DNA from: Phanerochaete sordida
Taxonomy: Eukaryota; Basidiomycota; Agaricomycetes; Polyporales; Phanerochaetaceae
Assembly (NCBI GenBank): GCA_019973155.2
Contig: BPQB01000016.1
Location: forward strand, 248,001 to 312,000
Direction: 5' to 3'
Length of the DNA: 64,000 bases
Both the position numbers and the translations under genes were made by a program. The notes below the pieces were generated by a model, which saw only the letters and a program-made list of their open reading frames with translations, was not told where the DNA came from and ran no database searches. This document shows positions 21,766 to 32,375 of this stretch, one piece after another (position 1 is the first letter of the stretch; each line of letters opens with the position of its first letter).

Positions 21766-22071
21766 CGTTATCAGTTTACGATAAGATGGGCACGCCAGCG
21801 ATAACAGCGCTGTCGTAAAGGGCGGCGGCGGCGGTGCAGAGCGTGCTGAAGCGTGCTTGCAGGCCGTCGGAAACGTTGAAAGCGCGGGGCCGGACAACGC
21901 TGCCGAGAGCGAGAGGCCTCGGATCGGTCGAGCGCCCACCGAGAGCAGCCGGGACGCCCAGATTTTAGAGATTAGATTGGAATATCGCCTGATTACGTGT
22001 TGTGATGGGACGAAATGGCTCGGCTCTGATTGGCTGGGTTTACCTAAGCTGATAATCTCCCGTTATCTCAG
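21766..22071. promoter_or_regulatory. Cluster of GATA sites upstream of the GATA-factor gene
   Basis: GATA cores occur at about 21766-21772 (TTATCAG), 21778-21784 (CGATAAG), 21798-21803 (CGATAA), 22049-22055 (CTGATAA) and 22063-22071 (TTATCTCAG). The 21766 and 22049 sites each match eight of nine bases of ATCWGATAA, the site bound by fungal siderophore repressors. The last two form an inverted pair. A CCAAT box (ATTGG) is at 22029-22033. Autoregulation is an inference. Confidence 0.4.
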
Positions 22072-22260
22072 CGCGAGTCCCGTCCCATCCCCTGCACATT
22101 TCTGAACCCCCACCACCATCTGCTCGACGTGCGCGACGCTCCGACACCGCCTCTGACGACGCCGAGCGACGTGTCTTTTCTCCCCAATATTTCCCATATT
22201 TCTACACCTCTGATCTAATCACGGCCCGCAATCCTGTCTCGGCTCGAGGAAAGCGAAATA

Positions 22261-25184
22261 ATGCCCGCAGTCATGCTGCAGTCGCCGGTCGTGGACATGC
22301 ACAATCCTGCACTTGCATCACTCGCGCGGCTCCCGTTCAACGGCCAGATCCAGTCGCCACCTGCATCAGAGCATCCCCGCAATGAACCACCGAATGGTGC
22401 ACCGCCATCGCCCTCGCTGCTTGCGGCCATGCAACGGGTGCCCCCTCCGTCCGGCCCAGGGTCCTACCCTATTGACCCCGCACTCAGGGAGAAGAGCACC
22501 GAGAACATTGACCCGACGCTCGCCCACTCTCCTAACGGCAGCCCGACCTCCGCGCCCGCCAAGCCGCCGTGCGCCAACTGCGGTGCTTACTCAACACCAC
22601 TTTGGCGTCGCGATGGAGAGGGGAAGGCAGTGTGCAACGCCTGTGGTGAGTGACTTCATGTCCTGTATGACCTTGGCTCCGGCTTCTTTTCTTGGCTTCG
22701 CGAGGGGAACATGGAGGCGTTATCCCGCCTCTCGTACGCCACGTGGATCTCGAACTTTGCCCGCGGAGGCAAATCGTATCGAATCCTCGCGTCCTGTCTC
22801 CCTTGTCAGCGTGTACTGCGCGAGGAGATCTGCCGCAAAAAGAGTTCGCATTGACCCAGATGAGGGCATGCGCTGTACAGCATCCACTCTACCGGGCACC
22901 ATGCACCTCCCTAGATGGATGATTACGGGCGCGGTCTGCTTCTTCATCTCCCTTTTGTCGTGACCTCTGATCCTGCGCGTGCCTGCCACCATCGTTACCA
23001 TGCTTCTTTACGCCGCATCCATTGATACAATACTGACGCATGCTTAGGTCTCTACTGGAAACACAAAAATATGCCCCGCCCCTCCACTCTTAGCCGGGCA
23101 CAGCCAGCTGTTGCTCCAGCGACGCATCCTGACGCCAACGGCCAATCTGTTCTTGACGTAAACTCTACCATCAACGCCGTTAACGGCGACGGTCAACAAA
23201 GATCGCTTAAATCGCCAGCGATGCCACCTCCGACGGCGCCTCCGTCCGTGCCTCCTCAACAAACTCAGTCATCAGCCGCTGCAGGCCCCTCGAAAGAGCA
23301 CAGCACGTCGGGGACCAAGTCTCACCCTGCTGGCACTTGCCCTGGCGACGGACGTTGTGACGGGACAGGTGGTACGTCCGCCTGCTCAGGTTGCCCGACA
23401 TACAACAACGCTCTCTCAGCGATGAACACCCCCACTGCTCCTGCATCGACATCAAATGGCGAGCAGCCCGCCCCGCCAGTCCCCGCCCCAGCTCCAGAAC
23501 AGCCTGCGGCACCATCGTCGCCCGAGAGCGGATACCCTGGCAAGGTTCGTATCAAGAACCCGCTCGGTCCTCTGAGCTGTGCGAATTGCGGAACGAGCAC
23601 GACACCGCTCTGGCGGAGGGACGATGTGGGGAATAACATCTGCAACGCATGTGGTACGTGCTCATTTTTCTGCCCTCTTTTCCCCCGCCATTTCGCTTGC
23701 TCGGCTGTTCTTTCATCGCTGGTCGCTGCCACCCCATGGGACCTCTACGCGGGCGCCTCAGATGGGTGCACCACGTGGCAGGCGCTATCGCGTCAACTCG
23801 GAGGCCTGGACATGAACCCATCTTATCAGATAGCTCTTCCCCTCCTTATCTGCCGCTAAGTGCAGAGGTGCGTTCGCCGTTGTCGTGGCCAGGGTCTGGG
23901 ACAATTTTTCTCGCTGCGCCAGGCAGCGAGGCTACGACCTTCGTATCTTTCGCGCGACCTCTGTTTTGCCATGTTCTGGGGCTCTGGCGCGCCTTCATTC
24001 ACCTTTTTTCGCGTTCGTTGTGGTGCGAGGAACTCACCCTCTTTCTCCTGTGTTTAGGCTTGTACTTCAAGCTCCACGGCACTCATCGACCGAACTCGAT
24101 GAAGAAGACCGTCATCAAGCGCCGCAAGCGCGTTCCTGCCGCCCCAGGTGGCTCACCAAGCGGGCAAGATCGTATGACGGACCAGGCCGCGGCCGCGATA
24201 CTCGCGAGCGTGGGACGCCCGCATGGTTCACAAGCTGAGGAGAGCGCAGAGGAGGCTGAAGGGCAGCCGCGCAAGAAGCGTGCGCGTAAGACGAAAGCCG
24301 AGAAGGAGAAGGAGGGCATGGAGGTCGACGAGGAGGGTGAGCAAGCAGGTGCGGCTCGTGCTGCCCGGGGTCGCAAAGGTACGGGTCGTGGAGCACGGAG
24401 GGGGAGTACGAGAATGTCTGACGTGCCTTCTCATGGATGGCCAGAGGGCACCGTGCAGGGTGAAGCTGGACCGTCTACCGGACAAGATGGTGCGTTTTGT
24501 CGCTTTGAATCCAGAGCGTGCTCTCTGATGTCGTGTGCCTTCATAGTCCGTGGCATGGCCTTCCCTCCCAATCCCCATGGCGGCTTTGACCTGCCTCCAC
24601 TCAACGCCGCTATCGGTGATAATGCGTATGGCATGAACCCACCGCCGTTCGCTCGCCCAGGATCTGCGGGCTTCCCTGTACATCCCCCAAGCCGAACGCA
24701 CTCGCCCTTGGTGGGCCCAGGCATTACCCCGACCGCAGGCGCGCCATATCATCACTCGTTACCGGTTCCCACGCATCCCCAAGGATACCCACCGCATTTC
24801 TACGCAGGGCCCCCACCCGGCATGCCGGCACCTGTGCCGACCTTTGTCGACCTCGAGCGCCATTTTGCTGAGCTCGATCGCGAGAAGCGCGTCCTGACGG
24901 AGCTGCTCGAACGCACGGACCGCATGATGTCGGGCCTCCGACGAGTCATGGACGAAAGCAGGATGCACCCACCGCAACCAGGCAACGGGCACCCGCCAGC
25001 GCCGGGCCAGCCGCAGCACCAGGCGCACCCGCAAGCCCACCACCAGCCACCACAAGTGCACCCGCAGCCGGTACAACAGCACCAGCCTCCCGTTGAGGCT
25101 GTCCCTCTGAACCGCTCCGCGAGCTCGCAGAGCCGGGAGAGCGTCTGGCCGGTGAACCCGCCGGAGGGTGTCAAACGCGATTGA
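22261..25184 (+). CDS. SRE1: Two-finger GATA iron regulator (SreA/Urbs1/Fep1 type)
   Basis: Nuclear repressor of iron uptake and siderophore genes when iron is plentiful. Exons 22261-22645, 23048-23653, 24058-24489 and 24547-25184 give about 686 residues. Finger 1 is C-x2-C-x18-C-x2-C with [11 protein letters not shown]; finger 2 has [19 protein letters not shown] followed by [11 protein letters not shown] and a basic run KRRKR. Between them lies the Cys-rich block [20 protein letters not shown], the iron-sensing hallmark that separates this family from other GATA factors. A coiled coil ([19 protein letters not shown]) is near the C-terminus, as in Fep1, then a His/Pro/Gln-rich tail. Both fingers are cut by an intron of about 400 bases after the same CNACG codon, far longer than the other introns here. 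Confidence 0.93.
23823..23831 (-). promoter_or_regulatory. Perfect ATCTGATAA site in the second long intron of the iron regulator
   Basis: TTATCAGAT on the plus strand is the complement of ATCTGATAA, an exact match to the siderophore-repressor consensus ATCWGATAA. A further AGATAA lies at about 23846. One such 9-mer is expected by chance in a window of this size, so only its location is suggestive. Confidence 0.25.
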
Positions 25185-25767
25185 GCTCCACCACCATGGT
25201 GTCCCTTCACATGTTCTCTTCCTATCCATGTTCTGTCGTTCGCATGCACTGTAACTATCCCCCCTCATCCCACCTATCCTTATCCTGCGTCCCGACATCA
25301 CTTATTCCGTGGCAGTGCCTCTCGAACACTATCGAACGGTCCGATATCCTATTAGCGTATACACTGGTGGCAGCGCGTCGTGTCTTGGGTCCCATATAGT
25401 ATATGTATGAGCGCCTTATGTCGGGTTGCTGTCGTTTGGTTCTTTCGCGCAGCAATGTAATATTACGAGCTTGATTCTCACTGTGTGTCGCGGTCTGTGG
25501 TGCAAGTGTGTGGTGTTGTCTGCAACGCTGCGCGCGACGGAAATTACGACGACGTGGGCGAGGGTATGGGCGATTTCCCAGGAGTTAGCTAGGGCCTGGG
25601 TACTTGATCGTCCAGACGGAGATCCTGGAAGGCTGCGGTGAGCCAGCCAACTGGCGTGCACAAAAAACTCGTAGACATGCTTTCGACCCCAATACACTAC
25701 CGTATACCGTGTACTATTTGTTACACCGTGGAGGACTCACCCCGAGTCAACAGGACAAAAAGTAACT
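25185..25767. other. Intergenic, 3' of the GATA gene
   Basis: About 580 bases; presumed 3' untranslated region then spacer up to a tRNA gene. No coding frame supported. Confidence 0.5.
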
Positions 25768-25872
25768 AGCCCACCGCGAGGGTCGAACTCGCAGCCTTCA
25801 GATAACACTCGAATGTGTGTTTTCACCCGCACTCTAAGAGTCTGACGCTCTATCCGATTGAGCTAGGCGGGC
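25768..25872 (-). tRNA. tRNA-Lys (anticodon CTT), with intron
   Basis: Acceptor GCCCGCC pairs with GGTGGGC, the D arm is TAGCTCAATCGGATAGAGC, the anticodon loop is CTCTTAA and the T arm is GTTCGACCCTC. A 31-base intron follows the base 3' to the anticodon, the standard nuclear position. A T-run (TTTTT) follows the 3' end. The sequence, intron included, is the same as the copy at 59563-59667. Confidence 0.95.
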
Positions 25873-26498
25873 GATATAACTGAGAAAAATCCATCATTGA
25901 TCACTCTCAGCGCCTCGAAGCTCATTTCCTCGCTAGGATCTCGGAGTCTTCGCCCGGTCATCAACGATGGTATGCAACTGGAGAAGGCTGACGAGCAGCG
26001 CAGATGAAGCTATGTATCATGTAGTACTACAACAAACAGTCCAAGGTCCGTAGCCGACAGCCCAAGCAACGTTCAATTCATCGTAGAGGCTCGCAGAGCC
26101 GTGTTCTTACAGTAGTACCGGCATCGGAGCTGTGCTCTGCTCGCCGTCTTCCAAGGCCCCGTCGACCCCTAGGCAGCAGCCACCTGTAATCTCATGCCGC
26201 CAAATTGTCTGCCGTCTACCACACAAGCACGCCGCGTCGATGTCAGCAGGGAATCAGCTTCAAGAGACACAGAGCTTACGAAAGAGGTTGGCCCCGGATG
26301 GTCCGCTGGCTGGAGCCTGCACAGTTAAGTTGTCCAGACTATGCTTCGGGCGGCTCGAAAGGACGCCTGTCTCGTGGTGCGCTGCTCTAGCATGGAGGGA
26401 ATGTTGTTGCAGAGGGCTGGCGCCCGCGGGTCGCTGAGGGATGTCCCTGTCGCAGACGTGAGCCGGCCTAGATTCGCACACATAAGCAACACATAGAC
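25873..26498. other. Intergenic, no gene recognised
   Basis: About 625 bases upstream of the tRNA and downstream of the second Kre9-like gene. No convincing frame. Confidence 0.5.
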
Positions 26499-27100
26499 TC
26501 ACCCCACGAGCCCATCCACGCCTAATGTCCACCCCGCCCCGCCATCGGGCATGGCTGGGGTTTTCCAGCGGGGCTCTATGCGGAAGACGCCGCTGCAGGG
26601 CCCATCCACGCCGCCGACTGTGTCCAGTGGTCAGCGGGAGCCGGGCCAGAAGGGAGAGGGAGGCGTATACGCACTGACGACGGTGTATGTCCCGGGCTGG
26701 ACGTCGGGGACGGTGTAGTTGATCGCGCCTGCGCGAGGGTCGACGTTCTCCGCTAGGTTGGCGACGTACTCTGACATCGCAGTCGTTGTGTTGTGGTACA
26801 GGTCGATGCGTGAGATCACGGCGGATCCCAGAGGCATTGCGGACGCGTTCCTAGGCCGATGTTATTATGTTGGAGGGCCACAGCTACTGGTACGAGCGCA
26901 TACCATGCTACTAGGGCAGGGCTGCCGACAGCGACTACATCGCCCGCGTCTGGTACCATCGGCGCAGGAAAGAGGATCTCGACGGCCGTTGGAGCCTGCC
27001 AGGCGGCCGTTGGGAGATGATGAAGTGGATTTGAGGAAAAGGCGTATTTAGCGCAGACCACCGCGACAACTAGCAGTGTCCGGAGTGGCGAGGAAACCAT
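26499..27100 (-). CDS. Secreted Kre9/Knh1-like protein, copy 2
   Basis: Exons 27100-26904, 26850-26675 and 26617-26499 give about 163 residues. A signal peptide (MVSSPLRTLLVVAVVCA) leads into a Kre9/KNH-like domain: APMVPDAGDVVAVGSPALVAW, IDLYHNTTTAMSEYVANLAE, and VPDVQPGTYTVV. Intron 1 splits the same Trp codon as in copy 1, which supports common descent. Beyond the domain the third exon adds a Gly/Pro/Trp-rich tail that does not look like the usual domain end, so the last splice choice or stop is uncertain; another possible donor (GTGAGT) overlaps the stop. Identity to copy 1 is low outside the core. Confidence 0.75.
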
Positions 27101-27158
27101 AGCCGCGCTGTCAGAAGGGGTTACTTGGCAGCAGTAGGCCCCAGAGCCGCGCACGTAC

Positions 27159-27167
27159 CTTATATGC
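27159..27167 (-). promoter_or_regulatory. TATA-like box of Kre9-like copy 2
   Basis: CATATAAGG on the minus strand, about 60 bases before the start codon. Confidence 0.45.
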
Positions 27168-28787
27168 CAGCCCCTCGCGCACAACTCCCGTCAGCCTGGG
27201 GCAGGAGGCTGTCCATTCACAAGCTGACTGCTTCTTGCTGCCCGCAGCACGACTCGGATCAGAGTGAGACGGCGAGTCTACGCCTTGTTGCGTGTACCAC
27301 GGTGTATGACTTGCACAACCTCTCTCCGCTCACACATCGGACTGGCAGGTTACTATGTGCAGGTCCACGGGGCTCAAATAAAACCACTGCGGTGCGCCTA
27401 CTCTGCGAGCTGGGCAGCGAGCACTCAGCTCGGGCATTTTGTATGGCACCTCGTTCAGACAGCGACCGATTTTCAGGCAAGAACCCACGCGCCCCTAGGT
27501 GCTGGGATGGCGGTCGTGATTGCGCAGCAGCTCAGAACAAGCTCCAAGGGCATAGTTGCCCGCTGACGGCAGTCACACTGCCCGCAAAGGAAAGCGCAAA
27601 CTTGCGCCCACGCGCGGCGCGTGCCTCTGCCAAGCCAACGATCTGCAGCATGTCCGTGAAAGTCTTCCGTAAGCGGCGCGTTTACAGAGATCGGAGGGAC
27701 AGGCAACGGCCAGAGCGTACCGTACCACGGAGTGTTGCGTTCTGCCAGCTGGTCTTGCAGCAAAAGATATTTGAGTGGCTTGGCATGGGTTTCGCGGACA
27801 TCTTGACTCTTAGGGCTCTTTGCGACACTCGTATGGACAGAGGCGCAGATCCGACACGGCGCAGAGACGCCACATCCTGCCGCGCGCGTAAATTGCTGGC
27901 AGCGCGACAAAAGCCGGTCGTGCCTTCTGCTAGACAGATGCAGAACTGTTCTATGCCACATTTTAGGCAGCAGCATCCCAGGTCCTAGGGCCTCGACTGG
28001 TATTTTTGCGCCTTGCTGCCAAACCTACACAGAAAATTGTGCCACTTGGGTGCGTCAGCGGGGAACGCGCCGAGGGCGCGCCGTGAGTCAGGACCCCCTA
28101 CACACTCAGATCCGCACGCCTCACGTAAGTACAATTGAAAGGACACCGTGAAGTCACTAGGGGATCGCCTTGGCCTCAAAATTCTTTCACTGCAAAATCG
28201 ACGAGATACATGCTCGAATTTCCGTCCTGGCAGTTGGCCAGTGAAGGCCGTCGGTACGAAATCGAATCCCGACACCGCCACTTTTCCGGCGGAAATATTA
28301 CATAATCACCGCCCTCCCGCCAGCCACCAACACACACGGACCCACACCCCGCCAAGCCTCCCGCAGGACACCAGGTTCACGGTCCACCACCTCGCTCTCG
28401 TCCAGCAGATTTCATCTTTTTTCCTTTATTAGTCGCAACACCACGAACGCGCGAGGTATCGTCAGGGTACAGGAGAAGGGGGATACACAGGCACTCGGAG
28501 CAGCAGAAGAGAGGAGAGAAGAGACACGGCACATTTACAAGCGTCGGCGAGCCCTCAGAAACAAACGCGGAGTCCGGAGTCAGCAGCGGGAATACGATAG
28601 GAAACAAAAAACGGGGCGAGGGGGCGTTCGGGTCGTGAATACGGGGGTCGTAGCAGAAGAATAGATAGGTACGGCTGTAGCGTAGGATGTAGAATAGTGA
28701 TAGGCGAAGAGATAGAGGACCGTCAGATATAACACATCCAGGGACAGAGACACGCGCACACGAACGACGTCACAGGGGAGCATCCTG
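27168..28787. other. Long intergenic stretch without a supported gene
   Basis: About 1.6 kb. A plus-strand frame is open from 27125 to 27988 (287 codons), but it starts inside the promoter of the Kre9-like gene, has skewed Arg/Ser/Cys composition and no recognisable domain. The right end is presumably the 3' region of OPI1. Confidence 0.4.
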
Positions 28788-30986
28788 TCACCTGTCGACG
28801 TCCATGCGCCCGACCGCGTCCGCCTTCACGGGCACCTCGCGCTCCGAGCTGAGCGGCCGCCGTATGTCCTCGCCATCGCGCAGATAGCTCCCGAGGGCGC
28901 CGTCGCTGTCGAGGCCCAGCGGCTGCATGCGCGGCGTCGTGAACCGGCTCGGCGGGAGGCTGCTCGCGGCGGAGACGGAGCCCGAGCTGAGCGTGAGCGC
29001 GTCGAACTCCTTCTCGGGCCCGCGGTGCTCGTGTCGCCGCCCGTTGAGCTGCTGCTGGCGCGCGGCGTAGCCCGACGCGGCGACGAGCGCGGGGTCGAGC
29101 GGCGGAAGCTGCAGCTGCGCGAACGACGGCACAGGGGAGTGGGCACGGCTCGAGCTTGGCGTAGACTGGATCGGAGGTAGAGGGTCACGGTAGGTGTCCA
29201 AAGGCATTGATTGTGGCTGGGGAAGGGCGAGTGAGGAAGGAGGGGGCAAAGTCGGCGGTGAAGAGGTGATTGCGCTGGATGACTGGCGTTGCAAACCAAC
29301 GACACGCAGGCGCTCGACCCATCTAGAAGACTATCAGCGATGGCACACAAGCGGAGACGTCGGGTAAACGCACGCATCAGCCTTGTCTAGGCTCTCCTTG
29401 AATACGCTTGTGACCGCTCTGAGCATGTCCAAGCTCTCGGTTGCGAGCGTCAGAATCTTCTGCGCAGCCTGTGCCGCTGCTCCTGCCGTGGGAACGGCGG
29501 CATTGGCCGCCTGTCTGCCATGAGGATGGGTGCGCAGTGACGATGGTGACGTCGCGCGAGACGCTGGTCGCGACCGCGGCGATGGTCCAGCCTCTCCTGG
29601 GCCGTAGGTATAAGGTGCGGCTCTTCCCCTGCCTCGACCTGAAGTGACGTCCTTCTTGCCATCGGACCCATTTGTCGCCGCAGATCCATTCACTGTCGCC
29701 GTGCCCGCGGTTCCACCGAGGGGGCCGGATGCTGCGTGTGCCCACCGTTGTGGAAGGCACAAGATAAACTGCCGCACCCGGGTCCGCGCAGGCTCAGGGA
29801 GAGCACCGCCAGCGTATTTGGACACGACATCAACGACTTGTCGAATGGTGTCCACGACGTCGCGACGGATGCTTGTCAACGTTTGTAGGTGGTGCTCTGT
29901 GAGCGGTGCGGTGGTAGACAGGGCGGTAGAGGTGGATGAAGAGTTTTGCAGAGACGCTATAAAGTCACGCAAAACCAGAATTTGCGCATCAATGTGGGCA
30001 GTGGCGTACTAGTGCAAATTTGAGCGGGATATCTGCGTTTAATATGCGTGGAGACCGACCTGTAGCCATTGCAGACAGTACTTAAGCCTCCGCATGCTCT
30101 CTTCGCTAACGGCAGCACCAATGCCACCCGCCTCAAGCAGTACCGCCTGCCATCTACTCCGCTGTACCACTTGCTGGTGTTGTTCAGCATTCGCTCGTTC
30201 GTCTTGGCCAGGTGTAGGTGTGCGACTGTGCGATTCTGGTATATTCGTCGCTTTCGCTTCTACAGCGTCAGTGAGCGCGGCACCAGGTGCAACACAAGAC
30301 CACGCACCATCGCCGCGAGCCATGCTCACGTCCCGATCCCGCTCACCCTCTCTGTCAGAATCCCTCCGCCTGCCGCGCACGATCGAAATGTCGCGGAGCG
30401 CGGATGTCCACCCGTTCGCGCGATCGGGTGAGGGGTCCGGACGGCGCCCGCGCTCAGGAGACTGCTTGCGGCGGTAGCTGTCGAGCCGGTCAAGCTGCCT
30501 GCACGCAAACTCGTCGAGCTGGCCGACGGGCAGGCGCTCGATGACAGGCCGCGAGATCGTCTTGACGGAGGACTCCATCATCTCGGCGCCGTACTGCGGG
30601 GGCACGCGCGCAGGTCAGCACACGACTGGCGGCGAAGGCGATCGCGGCGCACCTTGACGACGCGCGAGGACGCCTTGCCCTGCTCGTACGCGCGGAGCGC
30701 GGTGTTGACGAGCGGGAGCGTCGACACGCGCGAGACAAAGTCGGGCTGGTCCTCCTCGGGGAGCGAGGGCGAGCTGGAGCGGGACGTCGTGGAGAGCGCG
30801 GGCGTCGGCTGAAACGCTGGGTGGCGTGCGTGAGCGCGGTGGGTCCGTGCGCCGTGCTGGGCGGGTTGACTCACACGTTGTGGGGGACGCATGCACGCTG
30901 TTGCGCATGTCGCCGAGGGCGCGGACGGCGATGCGGACGGACTCGTCCTGGTCTTCGAGGTCGGGGTGCTCGAGCACGGTGTCCAT
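28788..30986 (-). CDS. OPI1: Transcriptional repressor Opi1 family protein
   Basis: In yeast Opi1 is held at the ER by phosphatidic acid and enters the nucleus to shut off INO1 and other phospholipid genes. Exons 30986-30875, 30816-30653, 30593-30060, 30008-29374 and 29322-28788 give 659 residues in frame. The family core is split by the third intron: SRWQAVLLEAGGIGAAVSEE, SMRRLKYCLQWLQ, then YATAHIDAQILVLRDFIASL. N-terminal to it is the conserved VSRVSTLPLVNTALRAYEQ helix and basic RGRRRD-rich linkers. The C-terminal half is Ser/Pro/Ala rich with Gln-Leu-rich patches. I see no FFAT motif, so ER tethering may differ from yeast. The donor GTCGGT at 30059 is weak but the protein join is unambiguous. 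Confidence 0.93.
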
Positions 30987-31890
30987 CGCGGTCGGGTGCT
31001 CGGCGGAGCGGCGGGAGACGGGGAGGAGGTGGGCGTCGAGGACGAGGATGGGCCTCCTGCTATTACAGACATCATGCAAATTCTGGCATTTTTTCACGTG
31101 AAAACCGAGGATCCCACACGCCAGGCACCCCAGCCCAATTAGCCATGTGTTATCCCGCCAACAGGTTTTCTGGCCCGCACTATACCTTAAATCTTTGTTT
31201 TTGCCGACGTCGAGCTCATCGCTGACGTCGTGTAAGCCGCCGTTGCCGTCGTCCTGCACGACGACGAGCGCACTCGCGCGCCAAGATCTCTGACGTCGGT
31301 CGATCACCCTCGAGATAAGATAAGATGGGCCCCCGCCTCCCCGCAGAGCTGTGCCACTCCTCCTGAAGAAACAATCAACTGCCCGCAGGTCACAGGGGCC
31401 ATGCACAATCACAAATCGCCTCGTGTATGCAGGATGACTGGGAACTGTTCCAGCAGGGCGCGCAGCAGTGTCAAGTGAGCAAGCACGGCGTTAGTGAGCT
31501 GTCTGAGAATTCACGAGGGCTCCTCCCCGAGGTCAACGTGGAACGTCGTCGAGTGCTGGTTCCTCTCGCACGCTAAGGAGTAGCAAATTAGAACATTTTC
31601 TCGCGTAAGCTGGTTTGTGTGTGAATATAAAGGGACTAAAGGGAATGTCCGTGCACAACAGAGTGGTCCGCGCTTACAAGCACTTGCGTTCAATATCGTC
31701 AGGCTGGCAGCTCGAGGCAGTCCTTCCCGATATTGTATTTGGAGTCAAATATGAATCGACTGATGTACAGTAGCTGTCAACCAGAAGCACAACAAGACTA
31801 CAACGACAGTGGATTTTACAGCAGGGCGAACTGGCTCGGGTTGAGGTACGTATGTTCATTATGGCTGCTCTACTGCAATACTCATGCAAC
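30987..31890. other. Intergenic, upstream of OPI1
   Basis: About 900 bases between the OPI1 start and the tRNA-Pro gene. No coding frame supported. Confidence 0.5.
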
Positions 31891-31985
31891 GGCCTGGTGG
31901 TCTAGGGGTATGATTCCTTCTTAGGGTCGACAATGTACCGTCGCCAAATTGGAGGAGGTCCCGGGTTCAAATCCCGGCTAGGCCC
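31891..31985 (+). tRNA. tRNA-Pro (anticodon AGG), with intron
   Basis: Acceptor GGCCTGG pairs with CTAGGCC; the D arm is TGGTCTAGGGGTATGA; anticodon stem CCTTC pairs with GGAGG around the loop TTAGGGT. An intron of about 23 bases (from TCGACAAT) sits after the base 3' of the anticodon; the T arm is GGGTTCAAATCCC. A TTCTTTTTT run follows as terminator. Confidence 0.9.
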
Positions 31986-32375
31986 GTTCTTTTTTGCTAC
32001 ATCTCGTTCTCCCTGAATTTTATCGCCCACCGCGGCCCGCGGCCCGCCATCATCCATGTCAGCCTTCAGGGACTGTCGTGTCAGGCCCGTCGTTTAGTGC
32101 CCTGACTTGAAGAGCAGCAGCAGCGGGTTCCATCCAAATTTTACGACGATGTATCCCCGCATGTGTCGCGACTCAAGATAACACCACAAGTGCACAAGAG
32201 CAATTGCACGAAGTGTGTCATCCCACTTCTCTTGCTGGATAGAGCCATCAATACCATAAAGCTACGGTCTTACATACAACGGTCCACCGAACATAATAGA
32301 TGCGCACCCTCCTCTGTTTCCCAAGCCGTGAACACAAAACCAGAGCGTCCGCCTAACTCTGTAGCACGAATATCA
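31986..32375. other. Intergenic, 3' of the second reductase
   Basis: About 390 bases between tRNA-Pro and the stop of the second adenylate-forming reductase. Nothing recognised. Confidence 0.5.

Noticed and set aside
27125..27988. A 287-codon open frame on the plus strand
   Set aside because: It starts inside the promoter of the second Kre9-like gene, has Arg/Ser/Cys-skewed composition, no splice or family support, and overlaps a long minus-strand frame of the same quality.
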